From Watersipora subatra (Eukaryota; Bryozoa; Gymnolaemata; Cheilostomatida; Watersiporidae): DNA of 64,000 nt. The position numbers were made by a program, and so were the translations under genes. Of this stretch, positions 23,546 to 37,300 are shown piece after piece (within the stretch, counting starts at the first letter, position 1; every line of letters starts with the position of its first letter). Location: NCBI RefSeq assembly GCF_963576615.1, contig NC_088709.1, positions 20,911,243-20,975,242 on the forward strand. The letters run 5' to 3'. Below the pieces are notes generated by a model. The model had not been told where the DNA came from. It did not search any database and saw nothing but the letters and a program-made list of their open reading frames with translations.

Positions 23546-25126
23546 CCGTAAAACCTCTAACTGAAAGCCAGGGCGCACTATTTTTCAACCCTTCTTCTAT
23601 AGTGGCGGCCAATTTGAAGCGGCATTCAAATAGAGGTTGGCGGTATATTTTTGAAATGGCTCATCGGAGCTTTCGGAAGATAGATTTTGCCCAATCACGG
23701 GCGAAGGGAATATTGCCTAGGTTTTGCTCACCCATTCTGGTGGAGCGATATTAAACCATTTGGATGCAATAAATCTACTAACTTCTAATCTAACTTGTCA
23801 AAAATCTATTAAAAAATATGCATCGATAAACCAAAAAATATCACTACCAGTTGATATCTAATGCTTGCAACTGACTTGCGATGATATTATAGCCTGTGTC
23901 CTTTGGAAATTTTCTTGGCATTTTCAATTTCTATTTCATTCTAAATTTGAAAACATATTTTTATTTTATTTCTATATTGTATTCCATTGTTGAATAAAAG
24001 TTGCACTCATAACTATGTTCGCCACACTTTGCAGCCAAAACTAGTTTTTTTCTGTGTGATAGAATTGGAATTACGACCATCGATCCATTGTAAGTCATGT
24101 TAAGATAGCTGCAAGGATGCTATTAAATAACATGTTATAAATCTGCATATTTGTAAGTTATATAATGATAATTAATCAAATGATACTAATATGTATTTAT
24201 GAACAAGTGACAAAGACGAACCACACTCATATTACATGCAGAAACAAGAATTAGCGTTTTTAAAACATAAATGATTCCATCGTTTGTTTTGACAGCTCTG
24301 ATCTGATTGTTGCTTTCGATGGAACAAACATATTCTAGTTGTCCAATACCTTCCACAATATCTTCTAGACTCAACCTTTCTTCTGCACTGCTTAGTTCTT
24401 TCACTACCACAAGCCGTTGCATCGGCTCAGCTTATCTTATTTTTGTGGCCGGAAGCCGTTACATCGGCTTTTATACAGTGTGCTAGTTCACCTATAATTA
24501 CTAAGCTTTTACTTCAGATAGACCAATAAAATTTGGTCTCCGTAAAAAAAGCTTGTTGCTAACTAGATAGACTGATCAGCAGGCCTTTCACTAGCGGCTC
24601 ACCGATTATCTAACAGAAAGTTCATCGCAGAAAAATCACAGACCAAAAAATACCGCTATAGAAGCAACAAAAAAATCTACAGCTGTAGACGCTTGTAACA
24701 TTCTTGGCTATTGGATCTCTAGTGACTATATAACGAGTGATTTTGACCCTTTTAGTGCATGTATTTTGTATTTCATGTGAAAAACTTTAATAATACTCAA
24801 AGAATATGGAGACAGTCAAAATATGACTATCGAAATTGCTGGCAAACCATAGTTGGTGAAGTTTATAAGGTTTTGTCATTTTTTAATGAAGATAATTTAC
24901 TTTTTTTTTTATCTTACTTCCTACTGAAGTATCCTCGTTTCAACAACCTGTTTTTTTTAAATTAAGTGGATATCTTCATTCTTCCTTAAGTTATTACAAG
25001 ATCGGTGACATTATGTCAACATCTGTTGAAACAGCTATTGAAAAATACAAAGTTGTATACAGACAGCTTGTATTGGAAAAGGGTTGAAAAATAGAGCGCC
25101 ATGGCATTAAAATATAGGTTTCACGA
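23546..25126 (-). mobile_element. Inverted-repeat element, 'CCGTMAAACCTCT' family, copy A
   Basis: The ends are CCGTAAAACCTCTAACTG and, inverted, a diverged copy; the inverted similarity runs about 45 bp to a shared ctatttttcaaccc. TA flanks both sides (23544-23545 and 25127-25128). The interior is related, in opposite orientation, to copies at 25670-26546 and 41157-42528. A minus-strand ORF (24186-24422) resembles the plus-strand ORF at 41705-41896 of copy C. TA target sites and the end sequence suggest a pogo/Tc1-type relative, but no catalytic domain is readable. Confidence 0.7.
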
Positions 25127-25297
25127 TATCTTTTTGTAATAATAAGTGTCTACTTCAATGTTTGCCATTATCTGCCCAACTACAAAGTGAATTTTTCTTT
25201 CAAGTGGATTTCATTCATAAAAAGCTAGTTCCCCGGAATCACTTGCATGGAAATATGGATTTTACCTAATCTAGCCTTACACTCTTTTCTTATTCAG

Positions 25298-25394
25298 ATA
25301 AACTGATCTTTCTTTATAATGTCTGCCATGAACACTGTGTTTGTAAAATCAGACCCAGAAGCAAATGATTTGAGTGACAGTCTCTATCCAACAG
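25298..25394 (+). CDS. Zinc-finger gene, first coding exon
   Basis: Follows a strong acceptor (ctcttttcttattcAG, ending 25297), so at least one upstream non-coding exon must exist. An in-frame TGA lies just before ATG 25319. The codons give [17 protein letters not shown]..., ending LYPT, then donor G|GTTAGT in phase 1. V-K-S-D-P-E is a SUMO-type motif (hydrophobic-K-x-acidic). Confidence 0.75.
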
Positions 25395-28300
25395 GTTAGT
25401 TAGAGAGTTCTTAACTATGTAAATTATAAAGATTATTGTCCCTAAGAATATTTGCAGTATGTATTCATATTTTTCATTTCATTTCTCATTTCTTCCCTAG
25501 TCATGTCATCTATAGCCATGTTATACGTACCCATTTTCCATTCATCCATGTCTTCTATAGCCAAACTTTGTCACTTTTCCTATTTCTGTTTCCTATCTAG
25601 AAATGTTTTCTATAAGCCTGTCTGCTATTTTTATTTCTTTTACAGTCATGTCTAGTATAGTTATGTTCACCGTAAACATAACTGAACACTTCTAATTGAA
25701 CACTAACCTCTATTAGAACGTCACTTTTACTTGATCAGCGCCTCCATTTGGCCGCCACTATAGAAGAAAAATTGAAAAATCAAGCACCACCCTTAATTTC
25801 ACTGCCACCCCTGTTTGACCACCTCATTGACATTATTTGATTTTAATGATTCCATAATGGCAAGTGATCAGTAAAAACGTGTCCTCAAGATCGTACTAAT
25901 AGTGACTCGGTTACATTAATAACAATTATTTATTTTATTGTTTCTGTTCATATCAAAGTCCATTTTTTAACTCCAAAGGTTTTTGTTGTTTTTTCATTAA
26001 AACTTTGAAAGTCACATCATAGAAATAATTAATATCTGTATCAAGCTAAGAGTGGCTGCTTGTTTAAAGTTGTTCTTATACTTTGTTCATGAATACTTTG
26101 TACCAAACATATCCATGAGTGCAAAAGGTTTTATGCAACGTCATTAAATATAGTTAAAAATTTACTTGCAAATTTAAAATCCAAAGAAAGATTTAAAGCA
26201 CCAGCAAGTTGCAAAATCATATCATCGAAGGTTAATTGCAAGCAATGGATATCAACTGTTAGAGATGTTTCTCGGTTTCCAATGCGTATTTATTTAGCGA
26301 TCCTTGAAAAGTTAGCCGAAGCATTGCAATCAAATGGGTTAAATTCGCAGTCCGAAGGAAAGTGCACAATATAGATCACATTCAATTTGCCTCTAAAAGG
26401 CTTAAATTTATTTTACCTAACTTTTGATGAGCTTTTTAAAAACAAAACAACACCAGTCACTTTCTAGCGCCAGTTCCATTTGACCGCCAATATAGAAAAA
26501 TAGTTTAAAAATAGAGTGGCATCGCGTTCAATTAGAGGTTTTACGATATCTTATATTCCCATGTCTGCTATAACCTTGCCCCCTCAAGCCATAGTGTATT
26601 GTAACTACATACTATTCTATTGTGATGCTTTAACCAGCCAGCTTAAAGTACTGTTTAGGTTGGTCCTTTTGTGTAGCTCCGCGAAAACAATGTTTGTATG
26701 TAGTAAATTATAAATACATTATATTGTAGACATTGAGGTTAAAGTGGAACCTGGTGATTCATCAGTCAACACAAATCGTAATGAAGGTAATTATAGAAAA
26801 AAATAATTTTCTTCATGAAATCTCATTATATATACAAAAAACATCTCACTATCATTATTTCTAGATGAATTTTCATAAATATTGCAGTAGTAGCAGAAGT
26901 GAAAACAGAACCAAAATCTGTTGTTGGCTCTGATAATCTCTACCCAACTAGTAAGTCAAATATTAATTAAATAATAGTGATAACTGCTGTTGATAAGCTT
27001 TGATATCAGGTGCTTGTGAATTGAATGGTGAAACTACAGTCAAACATGGATAACTCGGCTACGGATAGCTCGAACACATGGTTAATTCGAACGGTTTCTT
27101 TGGTCTGTTCCCACGTAATGATAAATTGCTATAGATAACTCGAACTTAACATCGTTAACTCGAACAGTTTTTGTGCCAAAGGAACCAACTTAAAACAAAC
27201 CAAAATTGATTTTAATCCAAAGGAATTTGCATTAATCGCGGAGCCACGGCTACCCTGCCTTCCTAGCGAGGAAAGCGCTCTCTATATGTAGTATATAGTG
27301 TGCATACATGTATATTCCTCCGTACCGTATAATGGAACTGATTAAGAAACCGTATAAAACCTGATTAATGGGGTCGCTAACGCGTCGGCTATGTTACGGC
27401 CAAACTAGAAGCGTAAAAAAGTATTAGAGATAAAAATTTAATAAAAATCGACGCAAAATGCATATTGTAAGAGTGATTATAATTATGTGGATATATAAGG
27501 AAAAAATGTCAAAAATATACTCGTGGCCCGGCGTCCGCTATACCAAACATCCGCTTTGCAATGGCCTCACGAAAACAAGGAAAACCGTGGAAACCTTCTG
27601 AAAAACTTGAAATAATTGAAGCAGGAAAAAAATCATCTGCAATATCAAAAAGAGAAAATTTTCCAAAAAGTACATTTTCAACGCGGATTAAACAGAAAAA
27701 AAGAATAAGATCGTTATGTGACCAAATTTCATCAAGGTTAAGAGATCGTTCAACGTCACACGATGATTTGGATGGTGTGTTATTGACTTGGTTTAGACAA
27801 ATGCCTGGTAAAGACGTACCTATCGATGGGCCAATTTTATTAGAAAAGGCTAACAAGTTTTTACAGGATTTAGGGAAAGATACTATTGTTTCTCGCGGTT
27901 GGATCGACAAGTGGAAAAAAGGCATTCTATTGGCGGTCAGAGAGTTGTTGGAGAGTCAGCTGCAGTTAATGTTGGAGAGGTGGAAAAGTGGAAGGAAAAG
28001 GTGCTAACTCCATTACTTCCAACGTATACTTATGATGACATATTCAATATGGACGAAACCGGGTTGTTTTACAAGCTCATGGTTGACAAAACGTTGCACT
28101 TTAAAGGGGAGAAGTGTAGTGGAGGGAAGCTGTCAAAAGAAAGACTGACTGTGGCACTTTGTGCTAACATGTCGGGCACCGAGAAGGAAGTTCCTATTGT
28201 AATAGGAAAGTTTGGAAAACCCCGCTGTTTCAATACTGTTACTAACCTTCCATGTCAGTATTACCACAAAAAGAAGGTTTGGATGGTGAGTGACATCTTT

Positions 28301-31300
28301 CAAGCATGGGTAAGAGATTTTGATCGGCGGATGACAAGAAAAAACAGAAAAGTGCTTCTCATCATTGACAACTGTCCATCACACCCAACTATGAATAGGC
28401 TTATGTCAATCAGGCTTTTATTCACACCACCCAATACCACAAGTGTGCTGCAACCTATGGACCAAGGAATTATTCGAATTTTCAAATCTTACTATCGTCA
28501 GCAAGTTTTGCGATTTACCGTTGATTACATTGACACTTATGGAAAGAAGCCAGTTGTATATATTAATGTTTTACAAGCTATACGCTGGGTGCACAAAGCA
28601 TGGTACTGTGTCACGAAAGAAACCATAGCTCGCTGTTTTCACCACGGGCTTGGTCATACCAACCTTGATCAAACAGATGTGACTTCAACTGTTGATGATA
28701 ATGAAGAAGGTGACACTGTGAGAAATCTAAATTTGCTACTACATACCATAGATCCTACATCAAATGTGACAGCAAGTAGGTAATCTGGAAATAGCCTATG
28801 CTGTTAAATTATCATGAATTCGACCCAATAAAGGGCTACATTTATGACCGTCAATGGTGCCTAACAAATGTTTTAAACGTAGTGTTACTTTCCCTTAAAA
28901 TAGAGTTTTGTTTTGCAGATGAGCTTTTAGCAGTTGATGCAGACGTCACTGTTGCTGAGCATTTGAGTGATGCGGAAATTGTGCAGCCTGTGACATTTTG
29001 AGGTACTCTGGATGATTCTGATGGAGAAGATGAGGCTGAGATTGTTGAACCTGATCCACCTACCATGGCTGATGCAAACAACGCTTTAGATGTCCTCAGA
29101 CGTTTTATAGATACGAGAGAGTGCAAGGACTATAATAACTGCTTAAAAGCTATATCTACACTCAGTTACACTGTTGATTTTTCTCAACAACACGTCTTTT
29201 CACAGACTACACTCGATAAGTTTTTTAAATGAAACAACTGATCAGATGTAAAGGATGCGTTTTTGCATTGGTCGTGAATGTGTACTCGTGTGAAGTTTTA
29301 GAAATTATCCGAAAATTTAAATATTTTTCTATCAGCTGAGATTTGTTTGTAGTTTTAGGTGATGTGACTGCCAGGATGTTTGAAGATTTAAATTGGCAAA
29401 AATGATCTTTATTAAAACACTCAGAGGAAAATGATGGGTCTTTTTTTTTAGTGTTTCAACGGCGATCAAGTTTTGCCAATTTTAATCTGAAAACGTCATG
29501 GCGGTACATCACCTAAAACAACAAACAAATCTCAAGTGATAGAAAACTATTTATCCTTCCTGATAAATACTTTTGAAACTTTACATGAGAGGCTCTGTAA
29601 CTTGCAACAAGCAATCTATGATTTTGCTTTATACATAGTTTGTATATGTACATCAGTACATGTATCTTCTGCTAAATACATGCATTTGTGACAGTGCTCT
29701 GATAACTTGAACGTTCTGATAACTCAAACACTGTCGCTCGGTCCCGTGAAGTTTGAGTTATCCATGTTTGACTGTAGTTGATTCTATTAAGGGTGATGTA
29801 TACAGTCGAGCTTTGACCTTTGTTTGTTTGGACTAGCACAGACTAGTCATGCCCGTACATTGATAATTGAGTAATGTACATTAAACAGATATGATTGTCT
29901 CATTATTATATTCATAGACATATTAACAATACTTAGAGTTAACATAATATAATATAGTTAATAGGTCTATGAGTATGATACTGACCTTTGAAGGGCATAG
30001 CGTGATCCATATCACCCCTACTTTGCATTCTCTCGCAGCAAGATAGAAGCTGCCATCGCAGGCTCCGTATTTCTTTTAATCATTTACCTGCCATATTTTT
30101 ATTTCCACACAAATGCTTTCGTGACCTGAGTGCCAATTCCTGTGAATCTGCAATGGCTCAAAGCGCGTTTACACCAGGCCGATTTGTCGGAGTGCTTCAA
30201 CTCCGATGTTGGAACCGCCTCTAGTCTGTCTACGATTTGAAATTGGTTTTTGTAGAGGCTTTTACACCGGACCAACTCCGATTATACAAAATGGGTCACT
30301 ATTTTAACCAATTAAATACAACATCGATACCTATTCCATTTTGACCGCTTATCACCAAAAACGGAAACGATAACCTTGCCATTGATTCATATCACGCCCA
30401 CACTGCTTCTTACAGTAATTCTTATAGTAATAATAGTAATAATTTAGTTCGTCAAAATTATTTTTTCAATGATGGAACAAGACAACGACGATTTACTACC
30501 ATGTTGTGCTGCAGCCGTTGTTGCTTTAGATGAAGTCAAAGAGAAATACGTACGTATGCATATTTTAATTTGGATATATAGTCAATTATTTACGCTATTC
30601 ATTTTGTTAACATTCAATTTAACAGTATTATTCACGATTTGTTTACCAATGTTTCAATTCACATAATTTTATTAATTGTCATTGTACCCGGTTAGACCAA
30701 CTGTTAGAGAAGTATTGCCTATTAATTTTCTGGAAATATTTCCTCGATTTTTGACTCAAACCAACTTTTCACATGATGGTACTACAGTAACTGTATGTTC
30801 TGTGTATTTGTAGGAAGATTTGAAAAAGGGTAAACCATTAGTCAGTCCAATTACTGGATCACGTACCATACATGGTGCTTTTTATTCAACTGTGCGAAAG
30901 CTAATTGATGCTACTGGGGATGACAAGCTACCATCCAACCGGGTTGGCACGTTCCAAAATTACTTCCGATTGTCTAAAGAAAAGTTAAGCTTTGTTTTAT
31001 CGAAAGTGGAGCTAGAAATAAAGTAGCTAGATACCCACCACAGAGAAGTTATTACTGCAGAAGAAAGATTGGTGGTAACACTGAGATATTTAGCATCCGG
31101 CGCTAGTTTAACTCAGCTGTATTATGAATTGTACATCTCAGTTGCTAGCTTATCACATATAATTTTCGAAACTTCAAGAACAGTAAACAATCGATTAAAA
31201 GATGGCATTATTAAAACTCCGTCTAGTGTGCAAGAATGGGTCAACATCTCGATTGGTTTGGAACAAAATTGAATTTCCCAAATTCAATTGGCACCCTTGA

Positions 31301-34300
31301 CGGCAAACATGTAATGATGAACAAGCCTTTGCGTGCTGGGTCTGAGTACCATAACTACAAGACGCAGGAATAAATTATCTTGCTGGCTATGTGCGACGCC
31401 AACTACTCTTTTACGTATGTTGATGTTGGGGCACAAGATCGAGCTTTAGATGGGGGTGTTTCTGAAGTGAGTGCAGTGCATGCAGCATTGACCAGCAATA
31501 ATATTAATGTACAGCCTGGCCGGGTGTAAATAACCTTTACCTTATGTAATATTAGCGGATGAGGCGTTTCCTTTAAAATCTCACTTGATGCGACCATATC
31601 CGAAAAGGGTTGTGACAGATGAGAGAAAATTTTTTAATTTTCCTTTTGTCACGAGTTAAAAGACTAATCAAAAACCATTTTGGAATTCTCAATTCGACAT
31701 GGCGAGTTTTACTTCGTCGCATTGACCTTCAATCAGACAAAACTAGAACCAGTTTATTGGCTTGCTGCAATTTTCACAATCTCATTCATAGTTCTTGCCA
31801 TCTTCCTAAAAGAACAGTGCCCCCATTACCTCGACAACCGTCTAATCTAGCAGACACTTTACCTCGTGTTGAAGCTCGACCCATTAGACCAACTGAAGCT
31901 CCTAAGATTGTTCGAGAACAGTACTGTGATTATCTCAACAAAGAGGGAGCAGTCTGTTGGCAGTCCTGTGTACTCTGAGAGAGTACACATTGTTACAATA
32001 ATACAGGTAAGCTCAATTTAAAGCATTTTATAACTAGGCTACTTGAAATTGATCTCTTGTGTTCTGACATTTTTCATCAACAAGTTGTGTACGGTGGTAC
32101 AAATAATTGCAATCATTTTAAAAATTTCCACATGGTTGACCTGTGGTTTGGTGAGCGTATTTAAGAGTGTCCCTTGCAGTAGTGAATGAGAATTACCTTT
32201 GTTTTAGATCTGTCAAGCAATAGTAACACAATCATGGATTGATGAATTGTAATTATATTCGATGTACATCAACCAACGCGACATGACCTCATTTGATCAC
32301 AGCAATTATGGTGTTTGCCATCTACTGTACAGCAGTTAAACATTTGGCTCAATGGTACAGACAGTTTCTAAAGTGCATGTTTGTTGAATATTTTAGTCCT
32401 ATTTATCTGTGTAAAAAAACATTTTCACACTATTATGACATATACAGTGGTGTGCAAAATAAGCTGGACCTCTTTTCTGGCAAACGAAAAATCTCATTTA
32501 CAAACTTTGTTATTCACTGTAACTATAGTGCGTTAAATTTAGTCCATGGCCATAAATTATATATTAAACTAGAAATTTCACTGTCATACAGCCCATGACC
32601 AAAGTGATATTAGAAAAAAGAAAGGGTACTGATGGTTGAGAAATGCAATAATAGCAGTCAAATAGGATAACTGCAATGTTAACTGTAATGTACTGGGTGT
32701 GGATGTTATTATATACAACAAATAGCAATAATGAAAGGAAAAGATTATATGTTTATATCTCTTCTCCAGCAAAAAGAGAAATGCAATATTGGCCAATATT
32801 AAAAGTAAAATGCACTGATATTATTAGAATAACCAGTATTATTAATATAGTAATAATATAAAACCAATGCACAATTTTGTTTACATTTCAAAACGTCATA
32901 GCTAACAATATCACAAAGTTGTGATATTTATATAGATTTTTAGAAAATCTGTACTACGTAGTCATTGTTCTGTTGTCATCCAAATTTATAATTAATTATT
33001 GTAATAATCTCATTAGAACCGTTAGAAAAAATATCATCTTCATTCCCGTTACTTAAACTGCGCTAGATTTTTAGAAAATCTGTACTACGTAGTCATTGTT
33101 CTGTAGTCATCCAAACTTATAATTAATTATTGTAGTAATCTCATAAGAACTGTCAAAAAATATCATCGTCATTTCCTTTGTGTTGGACATCAGTTAGAAT
33201 ACGAAAGTACTCAAATGTGTCGGCAAATGGAAATGAAAAAATTGAAATCGGCAAAAATGAAACGATTTCTGTACTCCTATGTTAATTGCCGAAACTTTCA
33301 GGAATTCAACAATGCTATAGACTGGTGAAAAGTGCACGTTATTTTTTCGTGAAATGCGCAAGACTTTCTCGTTCTATTCTCTGTCGCTCGGCGTTTCAAT
33401 TTCCGGTCTTAACTTTTACTAAACCAAGCTTTTCAAGCGTTTTGTGGCGATTTCCGTCCAAATTAATCTGTCTATTTGTGTATAATCCGATCAGATGGGT
33501 TAGTTTTAGGAATTTGCGGTAACCTTTCAAAGGCTTGGTAACATATTTAAATAGGTGTATATGCGTTTTGTATCATTATTATACTTAAACGACTTTACTG
33601 AAAAATAGTTAAATTTGTTGATAGGATTTCGTTGCAAGGGTTTGATGACGGCCGTTAACGGATAATTTTTCGGGAGTTGTGTGCACATGTGCATTTATCA
33701 TAAATCTCCCAATCAATCGCTTCGCTCTTGTTTGGTCGTGGGATTACTCCTTTTTTTGTCTTTGTTTCACATATATAAACGAAGCAGTTGTTAAATTAAT
33801 TTTTGTAATAATTATGTAGGCTGAATTCTGATCATTTCAATGTTTTGAAATAATGCAAATTAAAAAAATGAAATGTTCAGATTACAGCCTACATAATGAT
33901 TTAAAAACATAATTTTACAACAGTTTTTTTTTACATATTTAAAATAAAGACAAAAAAGGGATACATTTAATATATAATACCTATATATGGTATATCGCAA
34001 TGGGCGAAATGCACAGTGGGTAACCATGTTGTAAATGAAAATTTTAGTATTCATATAAAAGGTGTATATGCAGAAAATATAAGCTTATGATTATATAAAA
34101 CTTGCTGGTACTATAATTTTGAATAGCTCGGATCAGTGTCTGCTTCAGTTGATTGATCATATATAGGTGCCGGTGGTTGTTCTTGAAACCGAGCCTCATG
34201 AAGAATTTGTTGGATCTTTTACAAAGCGGTCAAGGCTAATTGTTTCTTTGGAATTTGACGGAACTGCTCAGCAATCATCTTGCCAGTATAGTCAAACTCG

Positions 34301-37300
34301 TCTAATTTGGTTTGCTTATTTTCTTGCACTGTAATCATAGTGTCTGTGATAGTTTTTAAAGCATTAGCTCTAATTTCTTCGGGCTTTGACCTCTTGAACT
34401 TTAGCGACTGGGATGCCGTAACTGGAGTGTCAGGTTTGGGCGAATTTTCATGATTCAATTCCTCGATGCTGGGAGGCGTGGCAATAGGTACAGCTAACAC
34501 CAATGAATCAGTTGTAGCTGATCCTTCTATGTCAGCTTGACTGACTGAGTCTGTGGGTACTGAAAAAGATGATGAATATGAGCAATTTGTAGATCGGTCA
34601 TACAGTAGCGTGGGTATTGTTAAATGTACCATGTAAAATTTTTAAAATTCTGTAAATGAACTACGTACCTTCACTAGGCATTTCAATACTAGACTCAGTC
34701 TGATTGACATGCACCGTCGCAGAAAGGAACATTAGGCTGGTGTAATATGGCCAAGATGGTCGACAAGCATCTCCAACCCCTGCGCCTGACCACTGGGAAC
34801 TGAGTACCCTTTTATATTCCTTCCGTCGGTACGTGCGTAGCCCTTGACATTTGGTTTTGACATCTGGAACTAAAATGAGACAAAAAACATAAAATGAATA
34901 ATTTAAAGATTAAATTCATTCGTAAGTAAAAGTGGCTGATCTGTAAGAACACCATCAAAATTGATGAAAATAGGTTGCAGTTTGGCGAGGGTTCAAATGA
35001 AAGCGAGTATTAACTCTTTCGGGCCAAAACACGTGAAAGCCCGTCAAACGAGCAATGTCTCAGGGGCCGAAGTCCGTGAAAGCCCCTGAAAATTCAGTCT
35101 ACGATAGACCTTTTTTTAAATATTTTAATCATTAAAAAAATCGTTAAAAATTTAAATTAATAGTTCCATCAATTCCGGTAGGCTTTATACTACTTGTTTG
35201 AGGCTATAAATAATCCCTAATACGCATGTGCAAGCAAAACACGTTGTAAAAAATTGGATCTTTTTTTTGGAAATTTATTCATCGTGTACACATGCGGTTG
35301 TTCAAGCTTTGCTAAAAAGTTTGTTTAGAGGAAGAAATCGGCTAGTTTGGAAGTGAAGAAGAGGTTACTAGGTCAGAAAAATGTGGAGAAGACGATGGAA
35401 ATTTAAAAAAAGATCAACAGAGTGAGTTGGATTGCGAAAGTGACTGTGAAATGGCCTGCGATGAAACCGGGAGTATTTACGGATTTCCAAGAGGAGATGA
35501 CTTAAAACCGAAAGAATTACGTTTTGCTGACAGCTTGGCAAGAGTAAAAATTTGAATTTTAAAACAGGTATGTATTTTTTATCATTTAAAGCTTTTTATA
35601 ACATCGGCCATTGTAAATGTTATAATAAACAAAACGAATAAATGTGGCTTTCAAAAGCATTGCGATGCTTCGGAGCCTGTTGATGGTAAATACATCTGGC
35701 GAGTTATTGGTTTAGCTATGCATACATATATTCTCGAAAAGCCTACTCTGTTCTCTTACTGCTCCACAATCCTTTATTATCTACGCTGATTTTTAATAAA
35801 AATTAAAAACAGCAAGCAAAATAGAAACAGGTTTTCTGTTTGCTGACTATTTTGAACAGCCTGCTGGCAATAAATTTTTCAAGTTGAAAGATGTTTTTGC
35901 CATGATATACGACCGTTTATATTCTGTTTGGCTGTCTTGTAAATTTATATCTATAGATAAAAGCTTGCTGGCATGGAAAGGATGACTCAGCTTCAGGCAG
36001 TATATTTCATTTAACACATCTAGATTTGGAATAAAGTTATTTGCTCTCTGCGATGCTGTCTCTCACTATGTGCACAAGTTGTCTGTATACATCGGTGAGG
36101 AGCGAGAGCAAGCTGAAGGCGCAGTGGATTCACCTGTGGAGTATCTTTGTGCGAGTCATGTTTTTATCCTTGTCATGCTAACTAGATTTATTTACAAATG
36201 GTATTTTATTTAGTTTCTACAAATGCTTCATTGCTTCGTATTGCTAGCTTGTACATCGTTGCACTCACTGAAATGTCATAATCTATTGTATTTGTTGTGC
36301 ATTTGTATGTTGTATTAGTGGTTTGTTGCTCTTCTCAGGGCACTCACCTAATCAAAGAGTTCAGTTCTTATATTGTTTTGCAATCTAGCAGTCCATGATT
36401 TGCTGTTTCTGCTTATAATAAATTTTGCTTCCTGTCTTTTGTTGCTTCACCAAATGTGTGAATGCAGGCTCACCACTCAATTTTTCTTGTACACAACCAG
36501 CTAATCTTTTCTGCAGCACACATGAATATGTGCAATGAGTTTACATGCAAAATTGTTGCTGGTACATATATCTATAGTTTCAATAAATACATATAAATCT
36601 GACTGCAGAAAATCATAACTGCCAATAAATAGATCTCGAGTTGCAAAGACTTGCAAGCTACTCGGAGGAAAAGATCTCAGTCTGTAGGAAAATATCTCAA
36701 CTTTCAGATGCAGACTCATTTGCAGTTTCATGCCAATTTGCATGTAAGTTATAGCAAAGCTTGGGCAACCATGTCAGGCCTCAATTATCTGACGGTCTTT
36801 TGGGTTACGCACTGAGAATTTTGCATGACCCTCCCGTAATGCTTCGGAGCTCATAACTCCACCTTCAAGGCTCTCCAATGACCAAGTTTTTTGTAAATTG
36901 TCGCGAACCTATGAATCCTTGCAACTAGTATTTATACAACATTTTCATTTACCTTCATCAATTAAAAAAATGCAATGGAAAATGAAACATGAAAATAAAA
37001 AAATCATTGCTTCAACAATCTGAGATTTTTGCAGGTAAGTATTTGCAAGCTATTTGCATAGAAAAAATATCAGCTTGTAGAGAAATTTCTCAGCTCTCTT
37101 ATGCATAATAATTTATGTAATTACCACGATTGTGATGAAGGTTGTTGCAGTTTTTATGCAGCCATGTCAAAAGCTCAAATCGCCCTAGTAATTGCCCACG
37201 TCCGCTGGTACTTTCCCAGCCGTAAACCGGCCGGCGCTAAAGGGTTAATAAATCTGTTGTAATAAACAAATTATGAACATTAATATAAACATTAATGTTT

